In this document: piece by piece, positions 35,087 to 44,612 of the stretch | Position numbering within the stretch: the first letter of the stretch is position 1 | How the letters are laid out: each line of letters opens with the position of its first letter | DNA from: Tardiphaga sp. P9-11 | GTDB taxonomy: Bacteria > Pseudomonadota > Alphaproteobacteria > Rhizobiales > Xanthobacteraceae | Direction: 5' to 3' | DNA length: 64,000 bases | Assembly (NCBI RefSeq): GCF_008329525.1 | Contig: NZ_NPKQ01000003.1 | Span: 488,289 to 552,288, forward strand | Translations under genes and position numbers: made by a program | The notes under the pieces: generated by a model | Told to the model about the DNA's origin: nothing | The model's database searches: none | The model's input: the letters and a program-made list of their open reading frames with translations, nothing else

Positions 35087-36337
35087 ATGCGCTATTCGCT
35101 GACGTCCCTGCTGAAGCAGACCCTCACCGGCCATAAAGGCTGGACGCCACAATGGCGCGATGCTGCGCCCAAGGCTGAGTACGACATTATCATCGTCGGT
35201 GGTGGCGGCCACGGGCTGGCGACGGCCTATTACCTGGCGAAGGAATACGGCCTCAAGAATATTGCCGTGCTTGAGAAAAGCTGGATCGGGTCAGGCAATA
35301 TCGGCCGCAACACCACCATCATCCGCTCCAACTATCTGCTCTCCGAGAATATCTCGCTCTATGAGCTGTCGCTGCAGCTGTGGGAAGGCCTCGAACAGGA
35401 CTTCAACTACAACGCCATGGTGAGCCAGCGCGGCGTGCTGAACCTGTATCATTCCGACGGCCAGCGCGACGCCTATGCCCGGCGCGGCAACATGATGCGG
35501 CTGAACGGCGCCGACAGCGAATTGCTGGATCGCGAGGGTGTGCGAAAACTCTATCCGTTCCTGAATTTCGATGCGGCGCGTTTTCCGATCCAGGGCGGGC
35601 TGCTGCAGAAGCGCGGCGGCACCGTGCGCCACGATGCGGTGGCGTGGGGCTATGCGCGCGGCGCCAGCGATCGCGGCGTCGACGTGATCCAGAATTGCGA
35701 GGTGACGGGCATCGATATTGTCGATGGTCGCGCGGTGGGTGTGCAGACTTCGCGCGGCGCGATCAGGGCAAAGAAAATCGGCATCGCCGTTGCCGGCTCG
35801 TCGTCGCGCGTGGCAGCGCTGGCCGGGATGCGACTGCCGATCGAAAGCCATGTGCTGCAGGCCTTCGTCTCCGAAGGGCTGAAGCCGATCATCCCGGGGG
35901 TCATCACCTTCGGCGCCGGCCATTTTTATATCAGCCAGTCCGACAAGGGCGGACTGGTGTTTGGCGGCGATATCGACGGCTACAACTCCTATGCCCAGCG
36001 CGGCAACCTGCCCGTGGTCGAAGATGTCTGCGAGGGCGGCATGGCCCTGATGCCAGCGATCGGCCGGGCGCGGATGCTGCGCAATTGGGGCGGCCTCGTC
36101 GATATGTCGATGGACGGCTCGCCGATCATCGACCGCACCCACGTCAAAGGGCTCTATCTCAATGCCGGCTGGTGCTATGGCGGCTTCAAGGCGACGCCGG
36201 GCTCGGGCTTCGTCTTCGCACATCTGCTCGCAAAGGACGAGCCGCATCCCGCCGCCAATCGCCTGCTGCTGGGTCGCTTTCGCTCGGGCCATATCGTCGA
36301 TGAAAAGGGCCAGGGCGCCCAACCGAACCTGCACTGA
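35087..36337 (+). CDS. soxB: Sarcosine oxidase subunit beta
   Basis: A 416-residue flavoprotein subunit that oxidises sarcosine to glycine in the cytoplasm. FAD-binding loop DIIIVGGGGHGLATAYYLAKEYG at 33-55, IGRNTTIIRSNYLL, and a C-terminal substrate/FAD region (LYLNAGWCYGGFKATPGSGF). H182 in GTVRHDAVAWG fits the histidine that carries covalent FMN in heterotetrameric enzymes. The N-terminus (MRYSLTSLLKQTL...GHKGW) matches the family start. First gene of soxBDAG, six bases before soxD; a hairpin sits right in front of it. Confidence 0.95.
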   Translation: MRYSLTSLLKQTLTGHKGWTPQWRDAAPKAEYDIIIVGGGGHGLATAYYLAKEYGLKNIAVLEKSWIGSGNIGRNTTIIRSNYLLSENISLYELSLQLWEGLEQDFNYNAMVSQRGVLNLYHSDGQRDAYARRGNMMRLNGADSELLDREGVRKLYPFLNFDAARFPIQGGLLQKRGGTVRHDAVAWGYARGASDRGVDVIQNCEVTGIDIVDGRAVGVQTSRGAIRAKKIGIAVAGSSSRVAALAGMRLPIESHVLQAFVSEGLKPIIPGVITFGAGHFYISQSDKGGLVFGGDIDGYNSYAQRGNLPVVEDVCEGGMALMPAIGRARMLRNWGGLVDMSMDGSPIIDRTHVKGLYLNAGWCYGGFKATPGSGFVFAHLLAKDEPHPAANRLLLGRFRSGHIVDEKGQGAQPNLH

Positions 36338-36343
36338 GGCCCC

Positions 36344-36604
36344 ATGCGCATCCCCTGCCCTTACTGCGGATCACGTGATGCTTCGGAATTTTCCTATTCC
36401 GGCGACGCCACGCTGACGCGGCCCGCGCCCGACAGTACCGATGCCATGTTCGATTACGTCTATCTGCGCGACAATCCCGTCGGCGTGCACCAGGAACATT
36501 GGTATCACACCGCCGGTTGCCATGCCTGGGTGAAGGTGACGCGCAACGTCTCCACGCATGAAGTGATCGACGCCGTGCTGGCTCATGATGAGGCCGAATC
36601 ATGA
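36344..36604 (+). CDS. soxD: Sarcosine oxidase subunit delta
   Basis: An 86-residue structural subunit with one zinc site. The ligands expected from the family are C5 and C8 (MRIPCPYCGS), H55 and C59 (EHWYHTAGCHAW). The length is normal. It overlaps soxA by four bases (ATGA), so soxB, soxD and soxA are tightly coupled. Confidence 0.95.
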   Translation: MRIPCPYCGSRDASEFSYSGDATLTRPAPDSTDAMFDYVYLRDNPVGVHQEHWYHTAGCHAWVKVTRNVSTHEVIDAVLAHDEAES

Positions 36605-39567
36605 GCATCTCGCGTCGCCTTGCCTCCGGCGGATTGATTGATCGCTCCAAGCCGATCAGCTTCAGTTTCGACGGCAAGACCTATGGTGGTTATGCCGGCG
36701 ATACGCTGGCTTCTGCGCTGCTCGCCAATGACACGATGCTGGTCGGCCGCTCGTTCAAATATCACCGCCCGCGTGGCATCTTCTCGGCCGGACCGGAAGA
36801 GCCGAATGCGCTGGTAACGTTGCGCTCGGGCGCGCGCGCCGAACCGAATACCAAGGCCACCACGGTCGAGCTGTTTGACGGCCTAGCCGCATCGAGCCAG
36901 AATTGCTGGCCGTCGCCGAATTTCGATCTGCGCGCCGTGCATCAGCTCGCCGGGCCGCTGCTCAATGCCGGCTTCTACTACAAGACCTTCATGTGGCCAG
37001 CGGCATTCTGGGAGAAATTCTACGAACCCGCCATCCGCGCCTCGGCCGGGTTAGGTGCGCTGAGCGGTCTCGACGATCCCGACACGTATGAGAAGACCCA
37101 CGCCTTCTGCGATCTGCTGGTGATCGGCGCCGGCCCGGCGGGCCTTGCCGCAGCGCTCGCCGCGGGCCGTGCCGGCGCGCGGGTCGTCCTGGCCGAAGAG
37201 GACTTCGTGCTTGGCGGAAGGTTGCTCAGCGATACCGCACAGATCGATGGCGTCTCGGCGGCCTCATGGGCAGCGCTGACGGAAGCCGAACTCGGTACGC
37301 TGCCGAATGTCCGCATCCTCAAGCGTACCGCCGTGTTCGGCGCCTATGACGGCGAATACGGCGCCATCGAGCGCGTCAGCGATCATCTGCCGGTGCCGCC
37401 GCCTTTCGCGCCGCGCCAGCGGCTGTGGAAAATCGTTGCGAGACAATGCGTACTCGCCGCCGGCGCCGCTGAACGCCCGCTGGTGTTTCCCGGCAATGAC
37501 CGGCCAGCCATCATGCTGGCCTCGGCATTGCGCATCTATGCCAACCGCTTCGGCGTCACGCCGGGCCAGTGCATCGCTATCTTCACGACATCGGACGATG
37601 GCTGGCGCAGCGCATTCGAGCTGCAGAAGGCCGGTGCGGAGATTGCCGTGGTGGTCGACGCCCGCGCGGAGGTCGCGCCCGAGGTGCGCAAGTTCGCCGG
37701 TAATGCGCCGCAGTTTCTCGGCGCGCATGTCTCGGACACGTCGGGCTATCGCAGGCTGACGAATATCGAGATCACAGATAGTACCGGCAAGACGCGCAGC
37801 GTTGCCGTGGACACGCTCGGTGTTTCCGGAGGCTGGTCGCCCAGCATCGGCATCGCCACGCATCTCGGCAGCAAGGGCAACTGGTCGGAGGAGCGATCGG
37901 CGTTTCTTTGCACAGACACGCCACCTGGCATGCAGATCGCCGGCGCCGCGGCCGCGCAATGGACGCTGGCAGACGCGTTACACCATGGTGCGCTCGCCGG
38001 TGCGAAAGCTGCCGCGCATGTCGGGCTTGGTCTGCAGACACAAAAGCCGATCATCGCCAGCGACGAGGCGTCCGGCAACAATCCGGTCTGGCTGTTCAAG
38101 GGATCACGCCGTAAGGCCTTCATCGATCTGCAGAACGACGTCACGGCGACGGACGTTGCCCTCGCCGCGCAGGAAGGTTTCCGCTCGGTCGAACAGCTCA
38201 AGCGCTACACGACGCTTGGTATGGCGACCGATCAGGGCAAGACATCCAACGTCAATGGGCTCGCGATCCTCGCCGGCGAGATCAGGAAGACCATCGCCGA
38301 GACCGGCGCCACGCGGGCACGCCCGCCGCATGTGCCGGTCGCCATCGGTGCTTTTGCGGGTCTCCACAGCGGCAAGCATTTCAAGCCGACGCGGCTGACG
38401 GCGAGCCACGCGGCTTCTGCAGCGTTGAACGCCACCTTCGTTGAAGCCGGCCAATGGATGCGTGCGCAATGGTTCAATGCGCCCGGCGAGACTGACTGGC
38501 TGCAAAGCGTCACCCGCGAGGTGAAGGCTGTGCGCTCCAGCGTCGGCATCTGCGATGTCTCGACACTCGGCAAGATCGCGCTGTGCGGATCGGATGTCGG
38601 CGCATTCCTCGACCGCGTCTATGTCAATACTTTCTCGACGCTGCCCATTGGCAAGGTGCGCTACGGCGTGATGCTGCGCGAAGACGGCTTCGTCATGGAT
38701 GACGGCACCACCGCGCGTCTCGCCGCCGATCATTATGTGATGACCACCACCACGGTGAATGCCGGCAAGGTGATGCAGCATCTGGAATATTGCCATCAGG
38801 TGCTGTGGCCCGAACTCGACGTGCAGATGGTCTCGGTGACCGAGCAATGGGCGCAGATTGCCGTCGCCGGGCCGACGTCGCGCGAGCTGCTGCAGGCGCT
38901 GCTCGGCGACGCTTGCGACATCTCCAACGAAGCCTTTCCGTACATGGCCTGTGCCGAATTCCATGTCGGCAACATCCCGCTACGGCTGTTTCGCGTTTCA
39001 TTCTCAGGTGAACTCGCTTACGAGATCGCCGCACCCGCGGGCTACGGCGAAGCGCTGTTCAATGCGCTGATGTCCGCCGGCAAGACGTTCGACGTCATGC
39101 CTTATGGCACCGAAGCGCTGTCCGTGATGCGCATCGAAAAAGGCCATGTCGCCGGTTCCGAACTCAACGGCCAGACCGTGGCGCGCGATCTCGGGCTCGG
39201 CCGGATGATGTCGGTGAAGAAGGATTATATCGGCCGCACCATGGCGGCGCGTGAGGCGCTGATCGATCCGGATCGGCCGACGCTGGTCGGCCTGCGCCCC
39301 GTCGATCGCAGTCAGCGTTTGCGTAATGGCACTTTGCTGTTCGCGCGCGGCGTGACGCCTGCACCGGACACCAATGCCGGCTTCATCACCTCAACGGCGT
39401 TCAGCCCAGGCAACAATCACTGGATCGGCCTTGGCCTGCTGGCGCGCGGACCGGAACGGCACGGCGAGATCATCCGCGCCTGGGACCCCGTACGCTCCGG
39501 CGATCTTGAACTCGAAGTCGTCGATCCCGTCTTTATCGATGCAGAAGGAGCGCGGCTGCGTGCTTGA
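36601..39567 (+). CDS. soxA: Sarcosine oxidase subunit alpha
   Basis: A 988-residue subunit that binds NAD+ and tetrahydrofolate and passes the methyl-derived formaldehyde to folate. In order: an N-terminal 2Fe-2S-like fold without the cluster cysteines (ISFSFDGKTYGGYAGDTLASALLAN), a nucleotide-binding domain (LLVIGAGPAGLAAALAAGRAGARVV at about 174), and a GcvT/aminomethyltransferase-like C-terminal half (from about 600: WFNAPGETDWLQSV, ICDVSTLGKIALCGSDV, GTEALSVMRIEKGHV). Full length for the family. Overlaps soxG by eight bases. Confidence 0.96.
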   Translation: MSISRRLASGGLIDRSKPISFSFDGKTYGGYAGDTLASALLANDTMLVGRSFKYHRPRGIFSAGPEEPNALVTLRSGARAEPNTKATTVELFDGLAASSQNCWPSPNFDLRAVHQLAGPLLNAGFYYKTFMWPAAFWEKFYEPAIRASAGLGALSGLDDPDTYEKTHAFCDLLVIGAGPAGLAAALAAGRAGARVVLAEEDFVLGGRLLSDTAQIDGVSAASWAALTEAELGTLPNVRILKRTAVFGAYDGEYGAIERVSDHLPVPPPFAPRQRLWKIVARQCVLAAGAAERPLVFPGNDRPAIMLASALRIYANRFGVTPGQCIAIFTTSDDGWRSAFELQKAGAEIAVVVDARAEVAPEVRKFAGNAPQFLGAHVSDTSGYRRLTNIEITDSTGKTRSVAVDTLGVSGGWSPSIGIATHLGSKGNWSEERSAFLCTDTPPGMQIAGAAAAQWTLADALHHGALAGAKAAAHVGLGLQTQKPIIASDEASGNNPVWLFKGSRRKAFIDLQNDVTATDVALAAQEGFRSVEQLKRYTTLGMATDQGKTSNVNGLAILAGEIRKTIAETGATRARPPHVPVAIGAFAGLHSGKHFKPTRLTASHAASAALNATFVEAGQWMRAQWFNAPGETDWLQSVTREVKAVRSSVGICDVSTLGKIALCGSDVGAFLDRVYVNTFSTLPIGKVRYGVMLREDGFVMDDGTTARLAADHYVMTTTTVNAGKVMQHLEYCHQVLWPELDVQMVSVTEQWAQIAVAGPTSRELLQALLGDACDISNEAFPYMACAEFHVGNIPLRLFRVSFSGELAYEIAAPAGYGEALFNALMSAGKTFDVMPYGTEALSVMRIEKGHVAGSELNGQTVARDLGLGRMMSVKKDYIGRTMAAREALIDPDRPTLVGLRPVDRSQRLRNGTLLFARGVTPAPDTNAGFITSTAFSPGNNHWIGLGLLARGPERHGEIIRAWDPVRSGDLELEVVDPVFIDAEGARLRA

Positions 39568-40141
39568 TCTCGCTCTTATCTCTGCCTTCGCTGAGTTGCG
39601 CTCCATGGGCGATGGCCGCGGTGTCATCGCACGCGAGCGTCGCGGCATCGCCATTGCCACCGTCATGGCGCGCAAAGGCCGCGGTGCCGCGCTCGCTGCT
39701 GCCGTCAAGGAACAGTTCGATATCAACCTGCCACTGGGACCGCACGGCTCCGGCAGCGATGCGACGTCATTTCTCGGCACCGGTCCGGGCCGCTGGCTGG
39801 TGACGCATGATGCGGGTAGGCCGCGTTTCGTCGATAGCCTTGCGCAGCAGCTCGATGGCCTCGCCTCCGTCGTCGATCAGTCCGACAGCGTTGGCCTGCT
39901 CCGGCTGTCGGGTCCGGCCCTGCTCGACGTGTTGGCCAAGGGCGTGGCCGTCGATCTCAGCGCAACGGCGTTTCCAGCCGGCAGCGTTGCGGTCACGCAG
40001 ATCGCGCATATGGGCGTGACGCTGTGGAAGGTCGACGAGACGGCGACGATTCATATCGCAGCCGCACGCAGCATGGCCGGCAGTTTCCTGCACTGGCTGG
40101 AAGCGTCGGCGGCGGTGACAGGGCTGGTGGTGGACGCTTAA
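39560..40141 (+). CDS. soxG: Sarcosine oxidase subunit gamma
   Basis: A 193-residue GcvT-like subunit. The start is GTG at 39560, inside the end of soxA, with AAGGAG nine bases ahead; earlier in-frame ATGs lie deep in soxA and are rejected. Visible family features: RGVIARERRGIAIATVMARKG near the N-terminus, VVDQSDSVGLLRLSGPALLDVLAKG and AHMGVTLWKVDETATIHI. Completes the four-subunit enzyme. No glyA, folD or purU follows, unlike many sox operons; the next gene is on the other strand. Confidence 0.92.
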   Translation: MLDLALISAFAELRSMGDGRGVIARERRGIAIATVMARKGRGAALAAAVKEQFDINLPLGPHGSGSDATSFLGTGPGRWLVTHDAGRPRFVDSLAQQLDGLASVVDQSDSVGLLRLSGPALLDVLAKGVAVDLSATAFPAGSVAVTQIAHMGVTLWKVDETATIHIAAARSMAGSFLHWLEASAAVTGLVVDA

Positions 40142-40143
40142 GC

Positions 40144-41097
40144 TCAGTAGCCGCGGCTACGGTCCACCGAATCCTTCGGCTGCACACCGGCCTGCACCGC
40201 CTCGGCGGTGGCGAGGATGGTGTCGCCGATGGCGGTCATGGTGACCTCGCAGGCATCATGCGGCGTCAGCACGATCTGCGGATGCGACCAGAACGGATGG
40301 TTCTTCGGCAGCGGTTCGGTGTGGAAGACATCGAGTGTCGCGCCGGAGAGTTGCCCGCTGGCGAGCGCATCGAGAATATCCTGCTCGACCGAATGCTCGC
40401 CGCGGCCAACCTGGATCAGATAACTGCCACGTGGCATCCTGGCGAACAGGTTCGCATCGAGGATGCCGCGGGTTTCCTCGGTGAGCGGCAGCAGGTTCAC
40501 CAGCACCTCGGCGCCCGCGAGCATGGCATCGAGCCCGTCGCTACCATGAAATCCGGTCACACCCGGTGTCGTCGGCTTAGGCGAGCGACTCCAGACCCGG
40601 ACGGGAAAACCAAGCATGGCGAGATCGGACGCGACACGCGCCCCGATGGCGCCGTAGCCGAGAATGCCGATCGGAACCTCGGACGGGCGACGACCTCCGC
40701 CGAGACGCTTCCACACGTGATCGCGCTGGTTCTGCAGATAGGTGCCGAACTGGCGCTGGTGATAGATCACGTTCCAGATCACGAAGCCCGACATCATCTG
40801 TGCCTGTGCCGGCTCGACCACGCGCACCACGTCGATGCCGTCGCGCAGGCTCGGACAGTTCAGGATGCTGTCGGCGCCGGCGCCGATCGAACAGGCCGCC
40901 TTGAGGTTCGGATAGTGATCGAACCCGTCAGCATGGGGATGCCAGCTCACCGCCATATCAACTTGGTCGGGATCCGTGCCGTCGAGATGATCGACAAACG
41001 TCACCATGCCGTCGAGCCGAGCGATTTCCTTGGTGAGGTATTTGCGCAGGTCGATGGTCCTGCTCAGGAATACGCAGGTCACGGGAAACGTCGGCAT
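40144..41097 (-). CDS. D-2-hydroxyacid dehydrogenase, GhrA (glyoxylate/hydroxypyruvate reductase) type
   Basis: A 317-residue NAD(P)H-dependent dehydrogenase. The Rossmann loop is IGILGYGAIGARVASDLAMLG followed by RSPKP, and the catalytic residues fit R in IQVGRGEHS, E in FHTEPLP and H in LTPHDACE. The N-terminus (VTFVDHLDGTDPDQVDMAVSWHPHA) is of the GhrA group, which reduces glyoxylate, hydroxypyruvate or related 2-oxoacids. It is the last gene of a six-gene leftward operon, four bases after the ABC ATPase gene, so its true substrate is probably a product of that pathway. Confidence 0.88.
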   Translation of the reverse strand: MPTFPVTCVFLSRTIDLRKYLTKEIARLDGMVTFVDHLDGTDPDQVDMAVSWHPHADGFDHYPNLKAACSIGAGADSILNCPSLRDGIDVVRVVEPAQAQMMSGFVIWNVIYHQRQFGTYLQNQRDHVWKRLGGGRRPSEVPIGILGYGAIGARVASDLAMLGFPVRVWSRSPKPTTPGVTGFHGSDGLDAMLAGAEVLVNLLPLTEETRGILDANLFARMPRGSYLIQVGRGEHSVEQDILDALASGQLSGATLDVFHTEPLPKNHPFWSHPQIVLTPHDACEVTMTAIGDTILATAEAVQAGVQPKDSVDRSRGY

Positions 41098-41101
41098 AGG
41101 A

Positions 41102-42721
41102 TCAGGCGGCCTGGGATGGCGAACTCTGGCCGGGAACGGCGCCGAGCAATTCGCGGGTGTAGGGATGTTCCGGCGACGCGAACAATTGCGCCGTCGGCTT
41201 CAGCTCGACGATGACGCCGCGCTGCATCACGGCGATGCGATCACAGATCTGCGCGGCGACACGAAGGTCGTGCGTGATGAACAGCATCGACAGCCCAAGG
41301 CGCGCCTTGAGGTCTTCAAGCAGTTTCAACACCTGCGCCTGAACGGAGACGTCGAGCGCGGAGACGGCTTCGTCGGCGACGATGATCTCCGGATCCATCG
41401 CAAGCGCGCGGGCGATGCCAAGACGCTGGCGCTGGCCACCGGAGAATTCGTGCGGATAACGGTCGAGCGAGCCGGCATCGAGGCCGACCATCCCCAGCAG
41501 ATCGCGCGCACGCTGCATCGCGACCTTGGGATCGGTGCCGCGGGCGATCGGGCCATCGGTGATGATCTGGCCGACCCGGCGACGCGGATTGAGCGAGGCG
41601 AACGGGTCCTGAAAGATCATCTGGATGCGGTGGCGCTGCGCGCGCAGCGCCTTGCCTTCAAGGGCCGTGAGATCGACATCGCCGATGCGCACGGTCCCGC
41701 GGTCGGCCTCGATCAGCCGCATCACCAGACGCGCCACTGACGACTTGCCCGAACCGGACTCGCCGACCAGACCGACGGTCTCGCCCTGCATGATGGAGAA
41801 CGTGACTTCGTTCGCTGCCTGCACGCGGCGGTCCGGCTTGAACCAGCCGCCCGAGGTTACATAGGTCTTGTCGAGGCCGATGACTTCGACCGCCCGAGCA
41901 TTTTCATCCAGCGGCGCGCGCACCGGCGGATGCATCGACGGCACGGCAGCCAGAAGCGCCTTGGTGTAATCGTGCTGCGGATTTTTGAAGACGGCGTCGA
42001 TCGAGCCTTCTTCAACGATCTTGCCATGGCGCAAGACCACAACGCGGTCAGCGATATCGGCGACGACGCCGAAGTCATGGGTGATGAACATCACGGCCAT
42101 GTTCCGGCTGCGCTGCAGGTTGCGGATCAGCTTGAGAATCTGCGCCTGGGTGGTGACGTCGAGTGCCGTCGTCGGCTCGTCGGCGACGAGCACCGATGGT
42201 TCGAGCGCAAGCGCCATGGCGATCATCGCGCGCTGGCGCTGGCCACCGGAGAGCTGGTGCGGATAGGCGCGGATGATGCGCTCGGGATCGGGCAGACCGA
42301 CTTCCTTGGCGAGGCTGAGGGCCTTGGCGCGGCGCTCCTTCGGCGTCAAAAGATTATGCGCCTCGAACATCTCCATCATCTGCTCGCCAATCCGCATCAA
42401 GGGATTGAGCGCGGTCATCGGCTCCTGGAACACCATGGCGATGCCACGGCCGCGCACTTCGCGCCAGCCGCTTTCGTCGAGCTTCAGGAGATTCCGGCCC
42501 TCGAACAGAACTTCGCCCGTTTCGGTCGTCACCGTATCAGGCAACAGACCCATCAGCGCGTGCGCGCACATGGATTTGCCGGAGCCGGATTCGCCGACGA
42601 CGCAGACGATCTCACCGGGAATGAGATCGATGGAGACGCCATCGACCGCATAGGGACGTTCGGCGCTCTTCGGCAGAGCGATCTTGAGGTTCTTGATCGA
42701 AACGGCAGGCGCGACGGTCAT
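41102..42721 (-). CDS. Peptide-type ABC transporter, fused double ATPase (DppD-DppF type)
   Basis: A 539-residue protein with two complete ABC ATPase domains. Walker A motifs are [16 protein letters not shown] (about 41) and [16 protein letters not shown] (about 318); both signature motifs [12 protein letters not shown] and [12 protein letters not shown] and both Walker B ([24 protein letters not shown]) are intact. The fused form replaces separate D and F subunits and energises the two permeases upstream. It overlaps the DppC gene by one base. Substrate class is peptides or similar; specificity depends on the binding protein. Confidence 0.95.
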   Translation of the reverse strand: MTVAPAVSIKNLKIALPKSAERPYAVDGVSIDLIPGEIVCVVGESGSGKSMCAHALMGLLPDTVTTETGEVLFEGRNLLKLDESGWREVRGRGIAMVFQEPMTALNPLMRIGEQMMEMFEAHNLLTPKERRAKALSLAKEVGLPDPERIIRAYPHQLSGGQRQRAMIAMALALEPSVLVADEPTTALDVTTQAQILKLIRNLQRSRNMAVMFITHDFGVVADIADRVVVLRHGKIVEEGSIDAVFKNPQHDYTKALLAAVPSMHPPVRAPLDENARAVEVIGLDKTYVTSGGWFKPDRRVQAANEVTFSIMQGETVGLVGESGSGKSSVARLVMRLIEADRGTVRIGDVDLTALEGKALRAQRHRIQMIFQDPFASLNPRRRVGQIITDGPIARGTDPKVAMQRARDLLGMVGLDAGSLDRYPHEFSGGQRQRLGIARALAMDPEIIVADEAVSALDVSVQAQVLKLLEDLKARLGLSMLFITHDLRVAAQICDRIAVMQRGVIVELKPTAQLFASPEHPYTRELLGAVPGQSSPSQAA

Positions 42722-43560
42722 CAGCGGCTATCCTTCGCCAGGCGCGGGTTGAGCGCGTCGTTGAGACCTTCGCCAATCAGATTCATGCCAAGCACCGAGA
42801 TCAGGATGGCGATGCCGGGGAATACGGTGATCCACCAGGCCTGACGGATTACCGTCCGGCCGGCGCCGACCATGTAGCCCCAGGACATCAGGTTGGGATC
42901 CCCGAGCCCCAGAAACGACAGCGAGGATTCCAGCAGGATCGCATTGGCCACCATCAGCGAGGCCAGCACGATCACTGGCGACAGTGCGTTCGGCAGAATT
43001 TCGCGCGAGATGATCCAGGTGTTGCTCTGGCCTGTCACGATGGCCGCCTGAACATATTCGCGCGTGCGCAGCGACAGCACCTCACCGCGCACGAGGCGCG
43101 CTACCGGCGGCCAGGAGACGATGGCGATGGAACCGACGATGGAGTAGATCGACGGCTGCAGGATCGCCACAAGCACGATAGCGAGCGGGAAGCTCGGAAT
43201 GGTCTGGAAAAATTCGGTGAAGCGCATCAGCGCGTCATCGACCTTGCCGCCGAAGTAGCCGGCGATGGCGCCTACGGGCACGCCGATGGTCAGCGCCACC
43301 GTCGTGGACACCAGACCGACCAGCAGCGACACGCGCGCGCCGTAGATCAGGCCGGCGAACACATCGCGGCCGAGCGCATCGGTGCCGAGCGTCACCATCG
43401 GATTGGTGAAGGGCGGCAGGAACGGCCGCTGCACCATGCGCCAGGGTGAATTCGGGAAGATCATCTGGCCGAACAGCGCGATGAAGATCGCGATGAAAAT
43501 GATGACCAGCCCGATCAAGCCGCCGGGGTTGCGCAGCATGGCTTTCCAGAACTTCTTCAT
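42721..43560 (-). CDS. Peptide-type ABC transporter permease (DppC type)
   Basis: A 279-residue inner-membrane permease with six membrane segments, the OppC N-terminal segment (GGLIGLVIIFIAIFIALFGQM) and the EAA-loop region (EYVQAAIVTGQSNTWIISREILPNALSPV) that docks to the ATPase. GTDALGRDVFAGLIYGARVSLLVG is the DppC hallmark. Overlaps DppB by four bases. Confidence 0.95.
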   Translation of the reverse strand: MKKFWKAMLRNPGGLIGLVIIFIAIFIALFGQMIFPNSPWRMVQRPFLPPFTNPMVTLGTDALGRDVFAGLIYGARVSLLVGLVSTTVALTIGVPVGAIAGYFGGKVDDALMRFTEFFQTIPSFPLAIVLVAILQPSIYSIVGSIAIVSWPPVARLVRGEVLSLRTREYVQAAIVTGQSNTWIISREILPNALSPVIVLASLMVANAILLESSLSFLGLGDPNLMSWGYMVGAGRTVIRQAWWITVFPGIAILISVLGMNLIGEGLNDALNPRLAKDSR

Positions 43561-44528
43561 GATGCAAACTCGATGCGCGGATCGACCAGCCGATAGACCA
43601 GGTCGGTGACAAGATTGAAGATCAGCACCATTGCCGAGCAGACCACGAACACGCCAAGCAGCAGGTTGTAGTCACGCTGCAAAAGCGCCTCATAGAGCAG
43701 GCGGCCGATGCCGGGCCATGCGAACACCGTCTCGGTGAGCACGGCGCCGCCAACCAGTGTGCCGGAGTGAACGCCGGCAAGTGTCACCACCGGCAGCAGC
43801 GCGTTGCGCAGCACGTGACGGCGCTGGATGATGTTGTCGCGCAGGCCCTTGGCGCGCGCGGTCTTGACGAAGTCGAGGCGCTTGACCTCAAGCATCGAAG
43901 CCCGCGTCATGCGCGTATAGGTCGCCATGAAGAACAGGCCGATGGTCATCGCCGGCATCACCAGGTGCAGGGCCACGTCCTTGACATGCGCCCATCCGGT
44001 ATAGTTTCCGCCAATCGTCTCGTAGCCGAAACTCGGCAACCAGCCGAGATAGACCGAGAACAGCAGGATCGACATCAGCGCGACCCAGAAAATGGGCGTC
44101 GCATAGAACAACAGCGCCGAAACAGTGATGGCGGTGTCCGCCCACGTCCCCGCAAATCTTGCGGCCAGCGTGCCGAAAGTGATGCCGAGTAACAGCGATA
44201 TGCCGAACGCCGTCAGCGTCAGCAGAAGCGTCGCCGGCAGACGCTCGGCGATCAGCTTCGCCACCGGCATCTGCTGGCGGAACGAGAAACCGAGGTCGAG
44301 GGTGACGACACCCTTCACGTAAATGAACAGCTGCTCGGGCAGCGGCTTGTCCAGTGAGAACTTTTCGCGCAGCTGCTGGACGAATTGCGCATCGCTGGCG
44401 CCGGCCTCGCCGGCCATCACCGCTGCGGGATCGCCGGGCGCAAGGCGGATCAGGAAGAAGTTCATCACGATGATCGCAAGCAGGACGAACACGCCCTTCA
44501 CGATCCTCTGGGCAACGAATGACAGCAT
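43557..44528 (-). CDS. Peptide-type ABC transporter permease (DppB type)
   Basis: A 323-residue permease with six membrane segments, the DppB start (MLSFVAQRIVKGVFVLLAIIVMNFFLIRLAPGDPA) and docking loop (LDFVKTARAKGLRDNIIQRRHVLRNALLPV). It pairs with DppC as the membrane channel. The gene lies 84 bases after the binding-protein gene, with a strong hairpin between them that should lower permease expression relative to the binding protein. Confidence 0.95.
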   Translation of the reverse strand: MLSFVAQRIVKGVFVLLAIIVMNFFLIRLAPGDPAAVMAGEAGASDAQFVQQLREKFSLDKPLPEQLFIYVKGVVTLDLGFSFRQQMPVAKLIAERLPATLLLTLTAFGISLLLGITFGTLAARFAGTWADTAITVSALLFYATPIFWVALMSILLFSVYLGWLPSFGYETIGGNYTGWAHVKDVALHLVMPAMTIGLFFMATYTRMTRASMLEVKRLDFVKTARAKGLRDNIIQRRHVLRNALLPVVTLAGVHSGTLVGGAVLTETVFAWPGIGRLLYEALLQRDYNLLLGVFVVCSAMVLIFNLVTDLVYRLVDPRIEFAS

Positions 44529-44565
44529 CAGAGGTCCATCGCATTCAGGTCAGAGTACACAAGGA

Positions 44566-44597
44566 AAACCCGTGACGATCGCAGGGATCGTCACGGG
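44566..44597 (-). terminator. Attenuating hairpin between binding protein and permease genes
   Basis: Twelve-base perfect arms cccgtgacgatc (44569-44580) and gatcgtcacggg (44586-44597), followed on the minus strand by TTTT (44565-44568). As the operon clearly continues, this is probably a partial terminator that keeps the binding protein in excess. Confidence 0.75.
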
Positions 44598-44612
44598 CAT
44601 CAGGCTGAAAGC

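Noticed and set aside
40144..41097. Dehydrogenase as part of the sarcosine oxidase operon
   Set aside because: It lies on the opposite strand, converging on soxG, and is tightly spaced with the ABC transporter genes instead.
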